This document shows, piece by piece, positions 10,027-19,361 of a DNA stretch of 64,000 bases. The stretch lies in NCBI RefSeq assembly GCF_010731635.1, contig NZ_AP022583.1, positions 2,170,001 through 2,234,000 on the forward strand. Reading direction: 5' to 3'. A model generated the notes under the pieces. The model did not search any database. It was not told where the DNA came from and saw nothing but the letters and a program-made list of their open reading frames with translations. Numbering within the stretch: position 1 is the stretch's first letter; each line of letters starts with the position of its first letter. Origin of the DNA: Mycobacterium noviomagense. Its GTDB lineage: Bacteria > Actinomycetota > Actinomycetes > Mycobacteriales > Mycobacteriaceae. Both the position numbers and the translations under genes were made by a program.

Positions 10027-10611
10027 TCACGTCAGCGGCATGCCGGCGTCGATGAAATCCATGGTGCGGTAGACCAGCTCGGCGGTGACCGGGGCGCCGT
10101 CCGAAGCCGCCATCATGGCGCCGGTGGCAGCACCGGCGAACACCCGGATTTCGAAATCGCTTGGGCTACGCCCGGTTCGGCGAGCTACCGCCTCGGCGAT
10201 CACGGTGACGGTGCGCTGGTATTCCTCGTAAAGGGCGGCCTTGAGTTCGGGTATCGAGAAGATCAGCTGCTGCCGGGTTTCCTCGAATTCACGCTGCTCT
10301 TCGGACATGTTGGCCATGACGGTCTGGTAGGCGCCGCGGAAAGCCTGGATGGGCGTGTGGTCGGGCGGTTGCTGGGCGAAGGCTTCCAGGATCAGCGGGT
10401 CCAAGTCATCGGCGAGCAGCACGGATTCCTTTGACGGGAAGTAGCGGAAGAAGGTGCTCGGCGAGACTTCGGCGGCCTCGGCAATCTGCTCGACAGTGGT
10501 GGCGGCGTACCCGTTCTCTTCGATCAGCCGGAACGCCGCGCGCCTGATCGCCTGGCGGGTTTTGATCTTCTTGCGTTCCCGCAGACCCAGCGCTTGCTCA
10601 GTCGCCCGCAT
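10027..10611 (-). CDS. TetR-family transcriptional regulator
   Basis: A 194-residue TetR regulator. The helix-turn-helix domain covers roughly residues 10-65 (TRQAIRRAAFRLIEENGYAA, then TTVEQIAEAAEVSPSTFFRYFPSKE, described as separate halves). The C-terminal ligand domain resembles the MftR/AcyR type. ATG at 10611 is chosen because GGGAG lies nine bases upstream. An in-frame ATG at 10662 would add a proline-rich tail and overlap the end of the polymerase gene. It is downstream of the LigD-type gene in the same direction, and the target is unknown. Confidence 0.85.
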   Translation of the reverse strand: MRATEQALGLRERKKIKTRQAIRRAAFRLIEENGYAATTVEQIAEAAEVSPSTFFRYFPSKESVLLADDLDPLILEAFAQQPPDHTPIQAFRGAYQTVMANMSEEQREFEETRQQLIFSIPELKAALYEEYQRTVTVIAEAVARRTGRSPSDFEIRVFAGAATGAMMAASDGAPVTAELVYRTMDFIDAGMPLT

Positions 10612-10646
10612 GCTGCGATTCTCCCGCAGACTCGGCGGTGCCAGGG

Positions 10647-11879
10647 TTAGCGGCTCGGCCATGGGCTGTAATCGGCGATCAATTCCTCTTGCGGTGGGCG
10701 CTGATCGCGTGGCACGTGTTGCAGGTTGATCCGAATCCGGTACCAGATCGAACTGGGCCCGCGCATCCCGTCGACCAGCACGTCGGCCGGGTGCAGCTGC
10801 TCGGCGGCGGCGGGGTGGCGGTCGCGCCAGGTCTGCAGCGCGGCCATCGCCTCGTCTTTGGTTTTCGTGCGGGCGATCTCGATGAGCGGCATCGACGAAA
10901 CCCGTCTGCCGACACGGCTTCTTCCCGCTCCCTTCGGCGGCTTCTCGGCCGGTCCCTGTTCGTCGGCCAGAGCCAGCAATGACTCGAGTCCGCCGGCGGA
11001 GTCGTCCATGCCTTCCCACGGGTCGCCGATGTCGGCGAACCTTTCGGGCACCGTCGTCATCGTGAACGCTTCAGGGCGGCAGTCGGCCACTTCGTTCCAG
11101 CTCAGCGGCGTGGACACCCGGGCGTCAGGCGTGGCTCGCACCGAGTACGCCGACGCCACCGTGCGATCTTTGGCGTTCTGGTTGAAGTCGACGAAGACTC
11201 CCTGGCGTTCTTCCTTCCACCAGCGGCTGGTGGCCAGATCGGGTGCGCGTCGCTCGACTTCGCGGGCCACCGCCTGGGCGGCCAGGCGTACTTGGCGAAA
11301 GGGCCATCGCGGCGCGATGCGTGCGTAGATGTGGAAGCCCCGTGATCCGGACGTCTTGGGCCAGGCCGTCAACCCGTAGTCCTGCAGCACGTCGCGGGCG
11401 ACTGAGGCGACGTCGAGGATTTGCGCCCACTCCACACCGGGCATCGGGTCGAGGTCGACGCGCAATTCGTCGGGGTGGTCGAGGTCCTCGGCGAGCACCG
11501 GATGCGGGTTGAGGTCGATGCAGCCCAAGTTGATCACCCACGCCAGCCCGGCGGGGTCGCGGATGACCGCCTCTTCGGCCGAGGTGCCGCTTGCGTAGCG
11601 AAGTTGGGCGACGTCGACCCAGTCCGGCCGCTTCGCCGGTGCCCGCTTTTGGAAGATCGCCTCTTGGTCGATGCCCTTGATGAACCGCTTCAGGATCATT
11701 GGACGCCCGGCCACGCCGCGCAGCGCGCCGTCGGCCACGCTCAGGTAATAGCGGATCAGATCGAGCTTCGTGTGGCCGCCTCGACCGTCCTGGCCGGGAA
11801 ACACCGCCTTGTCCGGATGCGTGACGGCGACCGAGCGTCCGTCCACCTCAAGGGACAGCGGACCGACCATGCCGATCAT
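10647..11879 (-). CDS. LigD-type (PolDom) DNA/RNA polymerase-primase domain protein
   Basis: A 410-residue stand-alone homologue of the polymerase domain of bacterial ligase D, equivalent to Rv0269c. The metal-binding DxD is visible in RVDLDPMPG (about residue 140). The TSGSRGFHIYARI motif follows (about residue 176), and a catalytic third acidic residue is expected in VFVDFNQN. Family members are archaeo-eukaryotic primase-like enzymes that add ribonucleotides in end joining and gap repair. There is no ligase or 3'-phosphoesterase domain. The C-terminal ~90 residues are a charged linker plus a segment starting around SSMPLIEIARTKTKDEAM of unknown role. It is divergent from fadD2. Confidence 0.85.
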   Translation of the reverse strand: MIGMVGPLSLEVDGRSVAVTHPDKAVFPGQDGRGGHTKLDLIRYYLSVADGALRGVAGRPMILKRFIKGIDQEAIFQKRAPAKRPDWVDVAQLRYASGTSAEEAVIRDPAGLAWVINLGCIDLNPHPVLAEDLDHPDELRVDLDPMPGVEWAQILDVASVARDVLQDYGLTAWPKTSGSRGFHIYARIAPRWPFRQVRLAAQAVAREVERRAPDLATSRWWKEERQGVFVDFNQNAKDRTVASAYSVRATPDARVSTPLSWNEVADCRPEAFTMTTVPERFADIGDPWEGMDDSAGGLESLLALADEQGPAEKPPKGAGRSRVGRRVSSMPLIEIARTKTKDEAMAALQTWRDRHPAAAEQLHPADVLVDGMRGPSSIWYRIRINLQHVPRDQRPPQEELIADYSPWPSR

Positions 11880-11926
11880 GCTAATTTCCCAGCCGCGCTG
11901 AGACGCCGGTCACATATTGTGGGGAT

Positions 11927-13678
11927 ATGCCGAAGCTCACTGATCTGCTCCCCTGGAACGCCGCGCCCAAAGCCCTGCAGTACGCCGACCGGGGCTTGGC
12001 CGAACTGCACTACCTCCGCAAAATCATTGAATCGGGCGCGTTCCGGCTGGAGCCGCCGCTGAACTACGCGGCGATGGCCGCCGACATCCGCCGCTGGGGT
12101 GAGATCGGCATGCTGCCGTCCTTCCAGGCCAGACGCACGCCCAACAAGACGGCGATCATCGACGACGAGGGCTCGATCACCTACAAAGAGCTCGATGAAG
12201 CCGCGAACGCAGTCGCCCACGGTCTGCTGGCCAAGGGTGTGCGTGGCGGCGACGGTGTCGCGATCCTGGCGCGTAACAGTCGCTGGTTTGCCATCGCGGG
12301 CTTCGGATGCGCGCGGGTCGGGGCACGCATCATTTTGCTCAACAGCTCGTTCTCGGGCCCGCAGATCAAGGAAGTGTCCGAGCGCGAAGACGCGAAGCTG
12401 ATCATCTACGACGACGAGTACACCAAGGATGTCAGCCAGGCGAAGCCTGAGCTGGGCAAGCTGCGGGCACTCGGCACCAACCCGGACGCCGATAAGGAGT
12501 CCGGCAGCACCGACGAGACACTGGCCGACCTGATCGGCCACAGCAGCAAGGAGCCAGCGCCCAAGGCCAGCAAGCACTCGTCGATCATCATCCTGACCAG
12601 CGGAACTACCGGGACCCCAAAGGGCGCCAACCGGAGCACCCCGCCGAGCCTGGGCCCGATCGGCGGCATCTTGTCCCATGTGCCGTTCAAGGCCGGCGAG
12701 GTGACGTCGCTGCCGGCGCCGATCTTCCACGCCCTCGGCTTCCTGCACTTCACCATCGGAATGTTTCTCGGATCGACGTTGGTGCTGCACCGCAAGTTCA
12801 AGCCTGACGTGGTGTTACAAGACGTGGAAAAGCACAAGGTGACGGCGATCGTCGTCGTCCCCGTGATGCTCTCGCGCATGCTCGACGCGCTGGAAAAGAT
12901 GGACAAAAAGCCTGACCTGTCAAGCCTGCGAATCATTTTCGTGTCCGGTTCGGCGCTGAATGCCGACGTGGCCGAACGGACGCTCAAGGAGTTCGGACCC
13001 GTCCTCTACAACATGTACGGCTCGACGGAGATCGCGTTCGCCACCATCGCGGAGCCCAAGCATCTGCAGAAGAACCCGTCGACGGCGGGACCGGTCGTCA
13101 AGGGTGTGAAGGTCAAGGTCTTCGACGACAACGGGAAGGAACTACCGCAGGGCGAGGTCGGGCGGATCTTCGTCGGCAGCAGCTTCCCGTTCGAAGGTTA
13201 CACCGGTGGCGGCAACAAGCAGATCATCAACGGCATGTTGTCCTCTGGCGACGTCGGCTACTTCGACGAGGACGGCCTGCTCTTCATCAGCGGCCGCGAC
13301 GACGAGATGATCGTCTCCGGCGGCGAGAACGTCTTCCCGGCCGAAGTCGAGGACTGCATCAGCGGGCTTCCCGACGTGGCGGAGGCCACCGCGATCGGCG
13401 TCGAGGACAAGGAGTGGGGTCACCGCCTCAAGGCCTTCGTGGTCAAGAAGGAGGGCTCCGACCTCGACGAGGACACCATCAAAAAGCACGTGCGTGACCA
13501 GCTGGCCAAGTACAAGGTTCCGCGAGAAGTGGTCTTCCTCGACGAGCTGCCGCGCAACCCGACCGGCAAGATCCTCAAGCGCGAACTGCGCGAGATGGAC
13601 GGCGACAACGATCAGCAAGGCAAGAAAGGGGCCGGAGACCAGAAAGCCGACAAGTCCGCGAAAGCCGACAAAGAGTAG
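11927..13678 (+). CDS. fadD2: Fatty-acid-CoA ligase FadD2
   Basis: A 583-residue acyl-CoA synthetase of the ANL superfamily, equivalent to Rv0270. The P-loop motif IIILTSGTTGTPKGANRS is near residues 222-239. The YGSTEIAFATIAEP adenylate motif is near 364, and the hinge and C-terminal motifs GRDDEMIVSGGENVFPAEVE (here noted in two parts) and PRNPTGKILKREL are near residues 460 and 543. The catalytic lysine is in GKILKREL. The enzyme activates fatty acids with ATP and CoA. The C-terminal ~25 residues are Lys/Asp-rich. The ATG at 11927 is close to the divergent polymerase start, leaving a 47-base shared promoter region. Confidence 0.92.
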   Translation: MPKLTDLLPWNAAPKALQYADRGLAELHYLRKIIESGAFRLEPPLNYAAMAADIRRWGEIGMLPSFQARRTPNKTAIIDDEGSITYKELDEAANAVAHGLLAKGVRGGDGVAILARNSRWFAIAGFGCARVGARIILLNSSFSGPQIKEVSEREDAKLIIYDDEYTKDVSQAKPELGKLRALGTNPDADKESGSTDETLADLIGHSSKEPAPKASKHSSIIILTSGTTGTPKGANRSTPPSLGPIGGILSHVPFKAGEVTSLPAPIFHALGFLHFTIGMFLGSTLVLHRKFKPDVVLQDVEKHKVTAIVVVPVMLSRMLDALEKMDKKPDLSSLRIIFVSGSALNADVAERTLKEFGPVLYNMYGSTEIAFATIAEPKHLQKNPSTAGPVVKGVKVKVFDDNGKELPQGEVGRIFVGSSFPFEGYTGGGNKQIINGMLSSGDVGYFDEDGLLFISGRDDEMIVSGGENVFPAEVEDCISGLPDVAEATAIGVEDKEWGHRLKAFVVKKEGSDLDEDTIKKHVRDQLAKYKVPREVVFLDELPRNPTGKILKRELREMDGDNDQQGKKGAGDQKADKSAKADKE

Positions 13679-13832
13679 CGGCTACAAGCGGCTCAGCGGT
13701 CGTAATCCGGTTGCGTCGTCGAGTTGTTCACGCACATCATCGGTCGTCGCGGCCCTCCGCTCGATCCAGATTGCACTCAGGGTTGTGGTTTTCGCAGGAT
13801 CACGACCATGGCTGCAATCTCGCGCGAGCAAC

Positions 13833-16040
13833 TTACGGGTCTCGGGGCAGGCCGAGCAGCCGCTCAGCGATGATGTTGAGCTGCACTTCCGACGTGCCGC
13901 CGTAAATCGTCGTTGCCCGGCTGGCCAGCAGGTACTGGCCCCATTTGCCGGACAGTTCGTCGGGGTCACCGATCGCGGCGTCGGTGCCGAACGTCGACAC
14001 CGCGAACTCGGCATAGCCCTGCGCTGTGCGCATCGACAGCAGCTTCGAGATCGCGGCTGAGGGCATGGCGTCTCCGCCGGCCAGCGTCAACAGCGTCGAA
14101 CGCATGTTGAGCACCTTGGCGGCGTGGCCCTCGGCGATCAGCTGTCCGGCGCGGTTCTGGGCCACCTGATCGAACTGGCCGTCGCGCATGAAGTCGACGA
14201 AGCCCTCGAGGTTGGCCAGGAACGGTGCCTCGCTGCTGCCGATCGACACCCGCTCGGCGGTCAGGGTGTTGCGGCTGACCTCCCAGCCACGGTTCACCTC
14301 GCCGAGCACGCAGTCGTCGGGCACGAACACGTCGTCGATGAAGACGGTGTTAAACATCTCGCCGCCGGTCAGCTCGCGCAATGGCTTTACCTGCACGCCT
14401 TCGCTTTTCATGTCCAACAGGAAATATGTGATGCCGTTGTGCTTGGGTGCGCTGGGGTCGGTGCGGGCCAATAGCGCTCCCCAGTCGGAGAACTGCGCGG
14501 CTGTGGTCCAGATCTTCTGGCCGGTGATGCGCCAACCGCCCTCGGCTCTCGTCGCTTTCGTGGTCAGCCCGGCCAGGTCCGATCCGGCGCCCGGCTCGGA
14601 AAACAGCTGGCACCACATGATTTCGCCGCGGAACGTCGGCGGCAGGAACCGCTGCTTCTGCTCATCTGTGCCGAACGCCACGATCGACGGGACGATCCAC
14701 GACGCGATGCCGATTATCGGACGCTTGACCCGTCCGGCGCTGAACTCCTGCTCGATGATGATCTGCTCAACCGGACTGGCCGCCCGGCCCCATGGTTTCG
14801 GCAGATACGGCAGTACCCAGCCGCCCTCGGCGATGGCGACGTTGCGTCCTTCGCGCGGTATCGCCTTGAGCGCGGCGACTTCGGCCCGGATCTCGGATCG
14901 CAGCTTTTCGGTCTCGGGATCCAGGTCGATGTTGAGCTTGCGCATGCCGGTGCTGGTCGCAGTGTCGACCACGCGCTGCGGGTAGTCCGTGCGGCGTCCG
15001 AAGGATGCGGCCAGGATCAACGCCCGGCGGTAGTACACGTTCGTGTCGTGCTCCCAGGTGAAGCCGATGCCACCGTGCACCTGGATGCAGTCCTGGGCGC
15101 AGCGCTGTGCGGCCGCCGGCGCCAGCGTCGCAGCCACCGCTGCGGCGAACTCGACCGCGGAACCCGCGGCGTGCCAACCGTTTTGACGAGCTTCGTCGAG
15201 TGCGCGGGCGGCGTCCCACACTGCAGCGGTGGCCCGCTCGGTGTCCGCGATCATTTCGGCGCACTTGTGCTTGACGGCCTGGAACTGGCCGATCGGCCGG
15301 CCGAACTGTTCACGGATCTTGGCGTATTGCGCCGCGGTGTCGGTGGCCCACCGCGCCACACCGATGGCCTCCGCCGATAGCAGGGTCGACATCAGCGCGT
15401 GGGCGGTGGTGGTGTTGAGGTTGCTCAGCACAGCGTCGTCGTCGACCTCGACGGCGTTGGCGCGCACGTGCGCGATCGGGCGCAGCGGGTCGATGCTGGC
15501 GACCGGTTCGATCTCGAGTTGATCGGCGCGCAGCACGATCCACTCCTCGCCGCTTTCGATGGCGACCGGCAGCACCAGGATTGACGCCTGAGCCGCCGCT
15601 GGGACCGCCCGCACCTCGCCGCGGATCACCAGCCCCGTATCCGACTGCGCGTGCCGGGTGGCGGTGAGCCCCGAACCCAATGCGTACGCGGCGATGGCGG
15701 CGCCGGACGCCAACGCGGCCAGCACTTTGGCCTCCGGGTCGTGCGCCGAGATGAGTGCACTGGCGATCGCCGACGGCACGAACGGCCCGGGCACCGCGCC
15801 GGAGCCGAATTCCGCAAGCACGATCGCCAATTCGAGGATGCCGAAACCCTGCCCACCGACCGATTCAGCCAGGTGCACACCTTGCAGCCCCTGTTCCGCG
15901 GCGGCCCGCCAGTACGGTGGGGGATTCTCGATCGGGTTCTCTAAGGCTTCGTGCAGCACCTCCGACGGCGCCATCCGCGCCACCAGTGACCGCACGGAGT
16001 CGGACAGGTCTTGATGCTCAGGAGTGATTGCGATCGGCAT
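13833..16040 (-). CDS. fadE6: Acyl-CoA dehydrogenase FadE6 (double-domain)
   Basis: A 735-residue protein made of two fused acyl-CoA dehydrogenase units, as in Rv0271c (731 residues). The first unit covers about residues 1-365, with a degraded core and a C-terminal helical part around VHGGIGFTWEHDTNVYYRRA. The second covers about 375-735 and carries the FAD-binding QLFSEPGAGSDLAGL and the YGGTSEVQLNIIAERLLGLPR ending. Fatty-acid beta-oxidation or a related acyl oxidation is the expected role. It converges on fadD2, and the two are traditionally paired in this genus. Confidence 0.92.
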   Translation of the reverse strand: MPIAITPEHQDLSDSVRSLVARMAPSEVLHEALENPIENPPPYWRAAAEQGLQGVHLAESVGGQGFGILELAIVLAEFGSGAVPGPFVPSAIASALISAHDPEAKVLAALASGAAIAAYALGSGLTATRHAQSDTGLVIRGEVRAVPAAAQASILVLPVAIESGEEWIVLRADQLEIEPVASIDPLRPIAHVRANAVEVDDDAVLSNLNTTTAHALMSTLLSAEAIGVARWATDTAAQYAKIREQFGRPIGQFQAVKHKCAEMIADTERATAAVWDAARALDEARQNGWHAAGSAVEFAAAVAATLAPAAAQRCAQDCIQVHGGIGFTWEHDTNVYYRRALILAASFGRRTDYPQRVVDTATSTGMRKLNIDLDPETEKLRSEIRAEVAALKAIPREGRNVAIAEGGWVLPYLPKPWGRAASPVEQIIIEQEFSAGRVKRPIIGIASWIVPSIVAFGTDEQKQRFLPPTFRGEIMWCQLFSEPGAGSDLAGLTTKATRAEGGWRITGQKIWTTAAQFSDWGALLARTDPSAPKHNGITYFLLDMKSEGVQVKPLRELTGGEMFNTVFIDDVFVPDDCVLGEVNRGWEVSRNTLTAERVSIGSSEAPFLANLEGFVDFMRDGQFDQVAQNRAGQLIAEGHAAKVLNMRSTLLTLAGGDAMPSAAISKLLSMRTAQGYAEFAVSTFGTDAAIGDPDELSGKWGQYLLASRATTIYGGTSEVQLNIIAERLLGLPRDP

Positions 16041-16071
16041 TGTTCGCCTTCCCTCGGTGACGTCCCCAATC

Positions 16072-16640
16072 TAATAACCGGTCGGTTGGTTGACCACATC
16101 GGCCAGCGCCTGCCCGTCGCGTAGCCGACGGCAGTTCGCGACCGCCGCGACGAGGTAGCGGTGCATGGTGTCGACCGTCCGGCGACGATGCGGGCCGTGG
16201 AGCGGCCTGAGGAGGAGCCGGACCATGGGGTCATGTACCAGCTGACATGCGGTGTGAGCACCACGTTGTCCAACCCCAGCAGGGGGTGTCCCGCTGCACC
16301 GGCTCGACTTCGAACACGTCCAGCCCCGCAGCGCCCAGCCGGCGCTCGCGCAACGCCTCGATCAGGGCAGCCTCGTCGACGATCGGCCCGCGCCGTGTTG
16401 ACCAACACCGCCCCCGGCTTCATCCGGGCCAGCGCCTCACGGCCGAGCAGCCCGTGAATGGCAGGCGTCAACGGTAGGTGCAGCGAGACGACATCGCTGG
16501 CAGCCAGCAGCTCGCGGTAGAAAGCGGCGTCGTCATCCGCCGCGCACCATCGGATGTCAAGCCAATCCGCCTCGTGCGCAATGTATTCGAGTACCTTCCC
16601 GCCTGGGACAAAGTGCGCTAAAACTCTCAGCGCCACCGCT
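16072..16640 (-). pseudogene. Decayed D-2-hydroxyacid dehydrogenase fragment
   Basis: The minus strand encodes the C-terminal half of a D-isomer-specific 2-hydroxyacid dehydrogenase in three reading frames. Frame one gives ASDVVSLHLPLTPAIHGLLG and [15 protein letters not shown]. The homology then shifts to a frame giving [20 protein letters not shown] and [14 protein letters not shown]. It shifts again to [19 protein letters not shown] and shifts once more to reach a TAG at 16072. The catalytic N-terminal lobe and the GxGxxG nucleotide motif are absent, and the 5' end runs into the neighbouring hydrolase gene. At least three indels plus truncation make this a dead gene rather than a single sequencing error. 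Confidence 0.85.
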
Positions 16641-17760
16641 TGGCGATCCACCTGGCGATGGTATCGGCCTGCTCGCTGCGCGCCCCCGGGGTGGTGAAGT
16701 AGTGGTCGGTGTCGATTGAGACCTGAGCCTTGTCGGCGGTGCCCAACGCGTCGTAAATGCGTTGGGCATCCGAGGGAAAGACGCCGGTGTCCGCCTCAGC
16801 GTTGACCACCAGCGCCGGACAGGTGACGCGGGCCAGATGCGGCTCGGCGCGGGTCTGCGCAGTCCGCAGGCTCCACATGCCCAGCCAGTTGCGCAGGGTG
16901 CATGCCGCGGCGATCCCATGTGCGGAGCGGTTGGCCTTCGCTGGGGCGCCCGCATAACACATGTTGGGCTGACGCTTCGTCGGCTCGATGCTGGGGTCGA
17001 CCATGCGCGGATCGGCCCACGTCCGCATCACTGTGAACGGCCGGTCCGAAAAACCAGCGGCTCGAACCCTTTTCAACTCCTTCTCCGCCCAATCGGTAAT
17101 GGCGTGATTACGAGCGACCTGCGCTGCTCGGTAGCGGCTGAGAAACTCGGGCGAGTACGGCGGGCCGTTGCGCTCGTTGAACAGGTCCAGTTCGGGATCG
17201 GTGGCGACCGGGTCGTTTTCGTCGACGACGGCGGCGTCCATCCATGCGGTCAGCACGTCGGGGCGCCCGGGATGGGCGGCGCTGGCCACATAGCCGTCGG
17301 CGGGAAGCAAATCGGTGAGCCCGGCCGCCGGCCGCATGCCGGGCAACGGAGTGACGTTCGGCTCCACCGCCTGCGACTGGTAGGCGGCCATCAAGGATCC
17401 GCCACCGGAATTACCCAGCAACACAACGGCTTCCACGCCCTGAACGTCACGCAGCCAGCGCACACCGACACCGATGTCGACCAGCGCATGGTCGAGCAGG
17501 AAACTGCTCTCGAAGCCGCGAAAGCGGGTGTTCCAGCCGAGGAATCCGGTGCCGCGGGTGGCCATGTAGTCGGCCAGGTAATGCTCGGAGAAGTCGATCT
17601 GGTAGTGGGTGGCGATGATGGCCACTTTCGGTTTGCGGCCCACGCCGCGGTGATACAGCCCCTGGCAGGGGTGCCCGCCGGCGCCGGCGCGCCGGGCGGT
17701 GGGCGAGGGCAGCCCGATGAACTCGCGGATCACGCCGGGCGTCCCGGATGCACGAGTCAT
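16627..17760 (-). CDS. Alpha/beta hydrolase (Rv0272c-like)
   Basis: A 377-residue alpha/beta-fold hydrolase matching Rv0272c in length and position. The nucleophile elbow GNSGGG lies near residue 118. A late VNAEADTGVFPSD segment probably carries the catalytic acid, and DTDHYFTTPG carries the histidine near residue 357. It has no signal peptide and is probably cytoplasmic. The substrate is unknown. It sits between the fadE6 region and a glyoxalase-fold gene as in M. tuberculosis, but the TetR gene (Rv0273c) that lies in between there is not recognisable here. Confidence 0.8.
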   Translation of the reverse strand: MTRASGTPGVIREFIGLPSPTARRAGAGGHPCQGLYHRGVGRKPKVAIIATHYQIDFSEHYLADYMATRGTGFLGWNTRFRGFESSFLLDHALVDIGVGVRWLRDVQGVEAVVLLGNSGGGSLMAAYQSQAVEPNVTPLPGMRPAAGLTDLLPADGYVASAAHPGRPDVLTAWMDAAVVDENDPVATDPELDLFNERNGPPYSPEFLSRYRAAQVARNHAITDWAEKELKRVRAAGFSDRPFTVMRTWADPRMVDPSIEPTKRQPNMCYAGAPAKANRSAHGIAAACTLRNWLGMWSLRTAQTRAEPHLARVTCPALVVNAEADTGVFPSDAQRIYDALGTADKAQVSIDTDHYFTTPGARSEQADTIARWIAKRWR

Positions 17761-18059
17761 GTCAGCGGACCTCCCCCAGGTCGACGGCTCGAGGGAGAAC
17801 GGTGGCCAGTGTCTTCGAATGACCGCGCGGACGGCCTCGATCGCTTTCCGTGTCCGCCGGCGGCGGTACGTCCGGAACTCGGCGTGCTGGTCCGTTGCTC
17901 GGACACCGTAGACACCCCCGCGCCTCCTCTCGTGGCGTTGGACGGATTATCGCGGGCTTGGGCTGGCTGGGAGAGCAGAATGTGGCGAACCTGGTGGTAA
18001 TTTGGGTCCACGGTCTTGGCCAGACCGCCGAATACATCTCGGAGTTCACGGGGGCCGCG
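17761..18059. other. Intergenic region with no recognised gene
   Basis: About 300 bases between the divergent hydrolase and glyoxalase-fold genes. Open frames cross it in several directions, but none shows a domain or a good ribosome site. In M. tuberculosis a TetR gene lies here, and I could not find convincing TetR helix-turn-helix remains in any frame. Confidence 0.4.
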
Positions 18060-18635
18060 ATGATCAAGCCGCACAACACCAACACCGAATTCGAATTGAG
18101 CGGGATCAACCACGTCGCTCTGGTGTGTTCGGATATGGCCTGCACTGTGGACTTTTACACCAACGTGCTCGGCATGCCGTTGATCAAATCGCTTGATTTG
18201 CCGAACGGTCAGGGGCAGCATTTCTTCTTCGATGCCGGCAACGGCGACTGTGTGGCGTTCTTCTGGTTCGCCGATGCGCCTGATGCGGTGCCCGGTATCT
18301 CCTCGCCGGCGGCCATTCCGGGCATCGGCGATATCACCAGCGCGGTCAGCACCATGAACCATCTTGCTTTCCACGTTCCTGCCGAGAAGTTCGACGCCTA
18401 CCGCCAGCGGCTCAAGGACAAAGGTGTGCGGGTCGGCCCAGTGCTGAACCACGACGAAAGCGAAATGCAGGTTTCGCGCACCCTGCATCCCGGCGTCTAC
18501 GTCCGCTCGTTCTACTTCCAGGACCCCGATGGGATCACGCTCGAGTTTGCTTGTTGGACAAAGGAATTCGGCGAGAGCGATACGCAAGCCGTCCCGAAGA
18601 CCGCAGCAGACCGGCGTGTTCCTGCTGCGCGGTAA
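18060..18635 (+). CDS. Glyoxalase/dioxygenase-fold (VOC) protein
   Basis: A 191-residue vicinal-oxygen-chelate protein equivalent to Rv0274 (193 residues). It has two beta-alpha-beta-beta-beta modules. The first opens with GINHVALVCSDMACTVDFYTNVLG (family motif, His about residue 16), and the second opens around MNHLAFHVPAEKFDAY. The C-terminal SFYFQDPDGITLEFA motif carries the usual glutamate ligand. The metal-binding His/Glu set is therefore intact. The substrate is unknown, and lactoylglutathione lyase, dioxygenase or antibiotic-binding roles are all possible. ATG at 18060 gives the family length, while the open frame upstream has no domain. Confidence 0.85.
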   Translation: MIKPHNTNTEFELSGINHVALVCSDMACTVDFYTNVLGMPLIKSLDLPNGQGQHFFFDAGNGDCVAFFWFADAPDAVPGISSPAAIPGIGDITSAVSTMNHLAFHVPAEKFDAYRQRLKDKGVRVGPVLNHDESEMQVSRTLHPGVYVRSFYFQDPDGITLEFACWTKEFGESDTQAVPKTAADRRVPAAR

Positions 18636-18641
18636 CGGCGT

Positions 18642-19289
18642 CTAGTCGCGGTAGAGGCTCGGATCGGCGAGTTCGTCGAGCAGCGACGCCAGGTGGTCGA
18701 CAAGCTGCTCGGCGCTCAGGCGTACCTGTCCGGCCAACCAGGCGCTCAGGGTTTGCCCGACGCCGCCGACGACGAAATGCGCCGCAGCCTTGATGCGGTC
18801 GTTTTCCGGGATGCGCAACGTGCTTCCCACGTGTTGGCCGGACAGCATCGCGAACAGGGCACTGGATTCGGCCCGCTTGCGAACCAGCACGGCGTTGGCC
18901 AACTGCGCGCTGAACAGCAGCCGCCCGACACGGGGGTCGCCGGCAATAGTGCGCACGATGTTGGCCATGCCCGCGCGGGTTTGTTCGCGGGGTGAGACGG
19001 CGGCGACCGCCGCCTGGGTGGTGGCGGCCAGATCGGCGATCACCCAATCGAACACCGCGCTGACGAACTCGTCCTTGTCGGCGAAGCTTTCGTAGAAATA
19101 GCGGGCGGCCAGCCCTGCTCGACGACAGATCGCGCGAACGGTCAACTCCGTCGGCTCATCGGCCCCGAGCAGATCCAGGCCGGCGGACAACAGCCTGCGC
19201 CGGCGCTCGGCAAGCCGGTCGGCGGCGTCGACGCCGCGATAGGGCCGCATGGTTTCGGCTAACCCGGATTTGGCGGCCATGGGCACCAT
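18642..19289 (-). CDS. TetR-family transcriptional regulator (Rv0275c-like)
   Basis: A 215-residue TetR regulator with the DNA-binding domain at about residues 25-75 (RRRLLSAGLDLLGADEPTEL, then VRAICRRAGLAARYFYESFADKDE). The C-terminal domain is alanine-rich. It converges tail to tail with the VOC gene and is divergent from the DUF2236 gene, which is the most likely target. ATG at 19289 is used, and internal ATG codons at 19277 or 19247 are possible. Confidence 0.83.
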   Translation of the reverse strand: MVPMAAKSGLAETMRPYRGVDAADRLAERRRRLLSAGLDLLGADEPTELTVRAICRRAGLAARYFYESFADKDEFVSAVFDWVIADLAATTQAAVAAVSPREQTRAGMANIVRTIAGDPRVGRLLFSAQLANAVLVRKRAESSALFAMLSGQHVGSTLRIPENDRIKAAAHFVVGGVGQTLSAWLAGQVRLSAEQLVDHLASLLDELADPSLYRD

Positions 19290-19290
19290 C

Positions 19291-19320
19291 TTGACATTGC
19301 TGCTCGGCGCGCGGCAATAT
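19291..19320 (+). promoter_or_regulatory. Candidate SigA-type promoter for the DUF2236 gene
   Basis: TTGACA at 19291-19296 and CAATAT at 19315-19320 with an 18-base spacer resemble a housekeeping promoter. The predicted transcript would start about 35 bases before the ATG at 19362. It overlaps the start of the divergent TetR gene, so the regulator could control both. Confidence 0.4.
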
Positions 19321-19361
19321 CAGGAAACAAGCGTTCTCACAATTAGCGGGCAGGTGCGGCT

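Noticed and set aside
17757..18587. Minus-strand frame opposite the glyoxalase-fold gene
   Set aside because: It is antisense to a clear VOC protein and I found no TetR-like helix-turn-helix in it.
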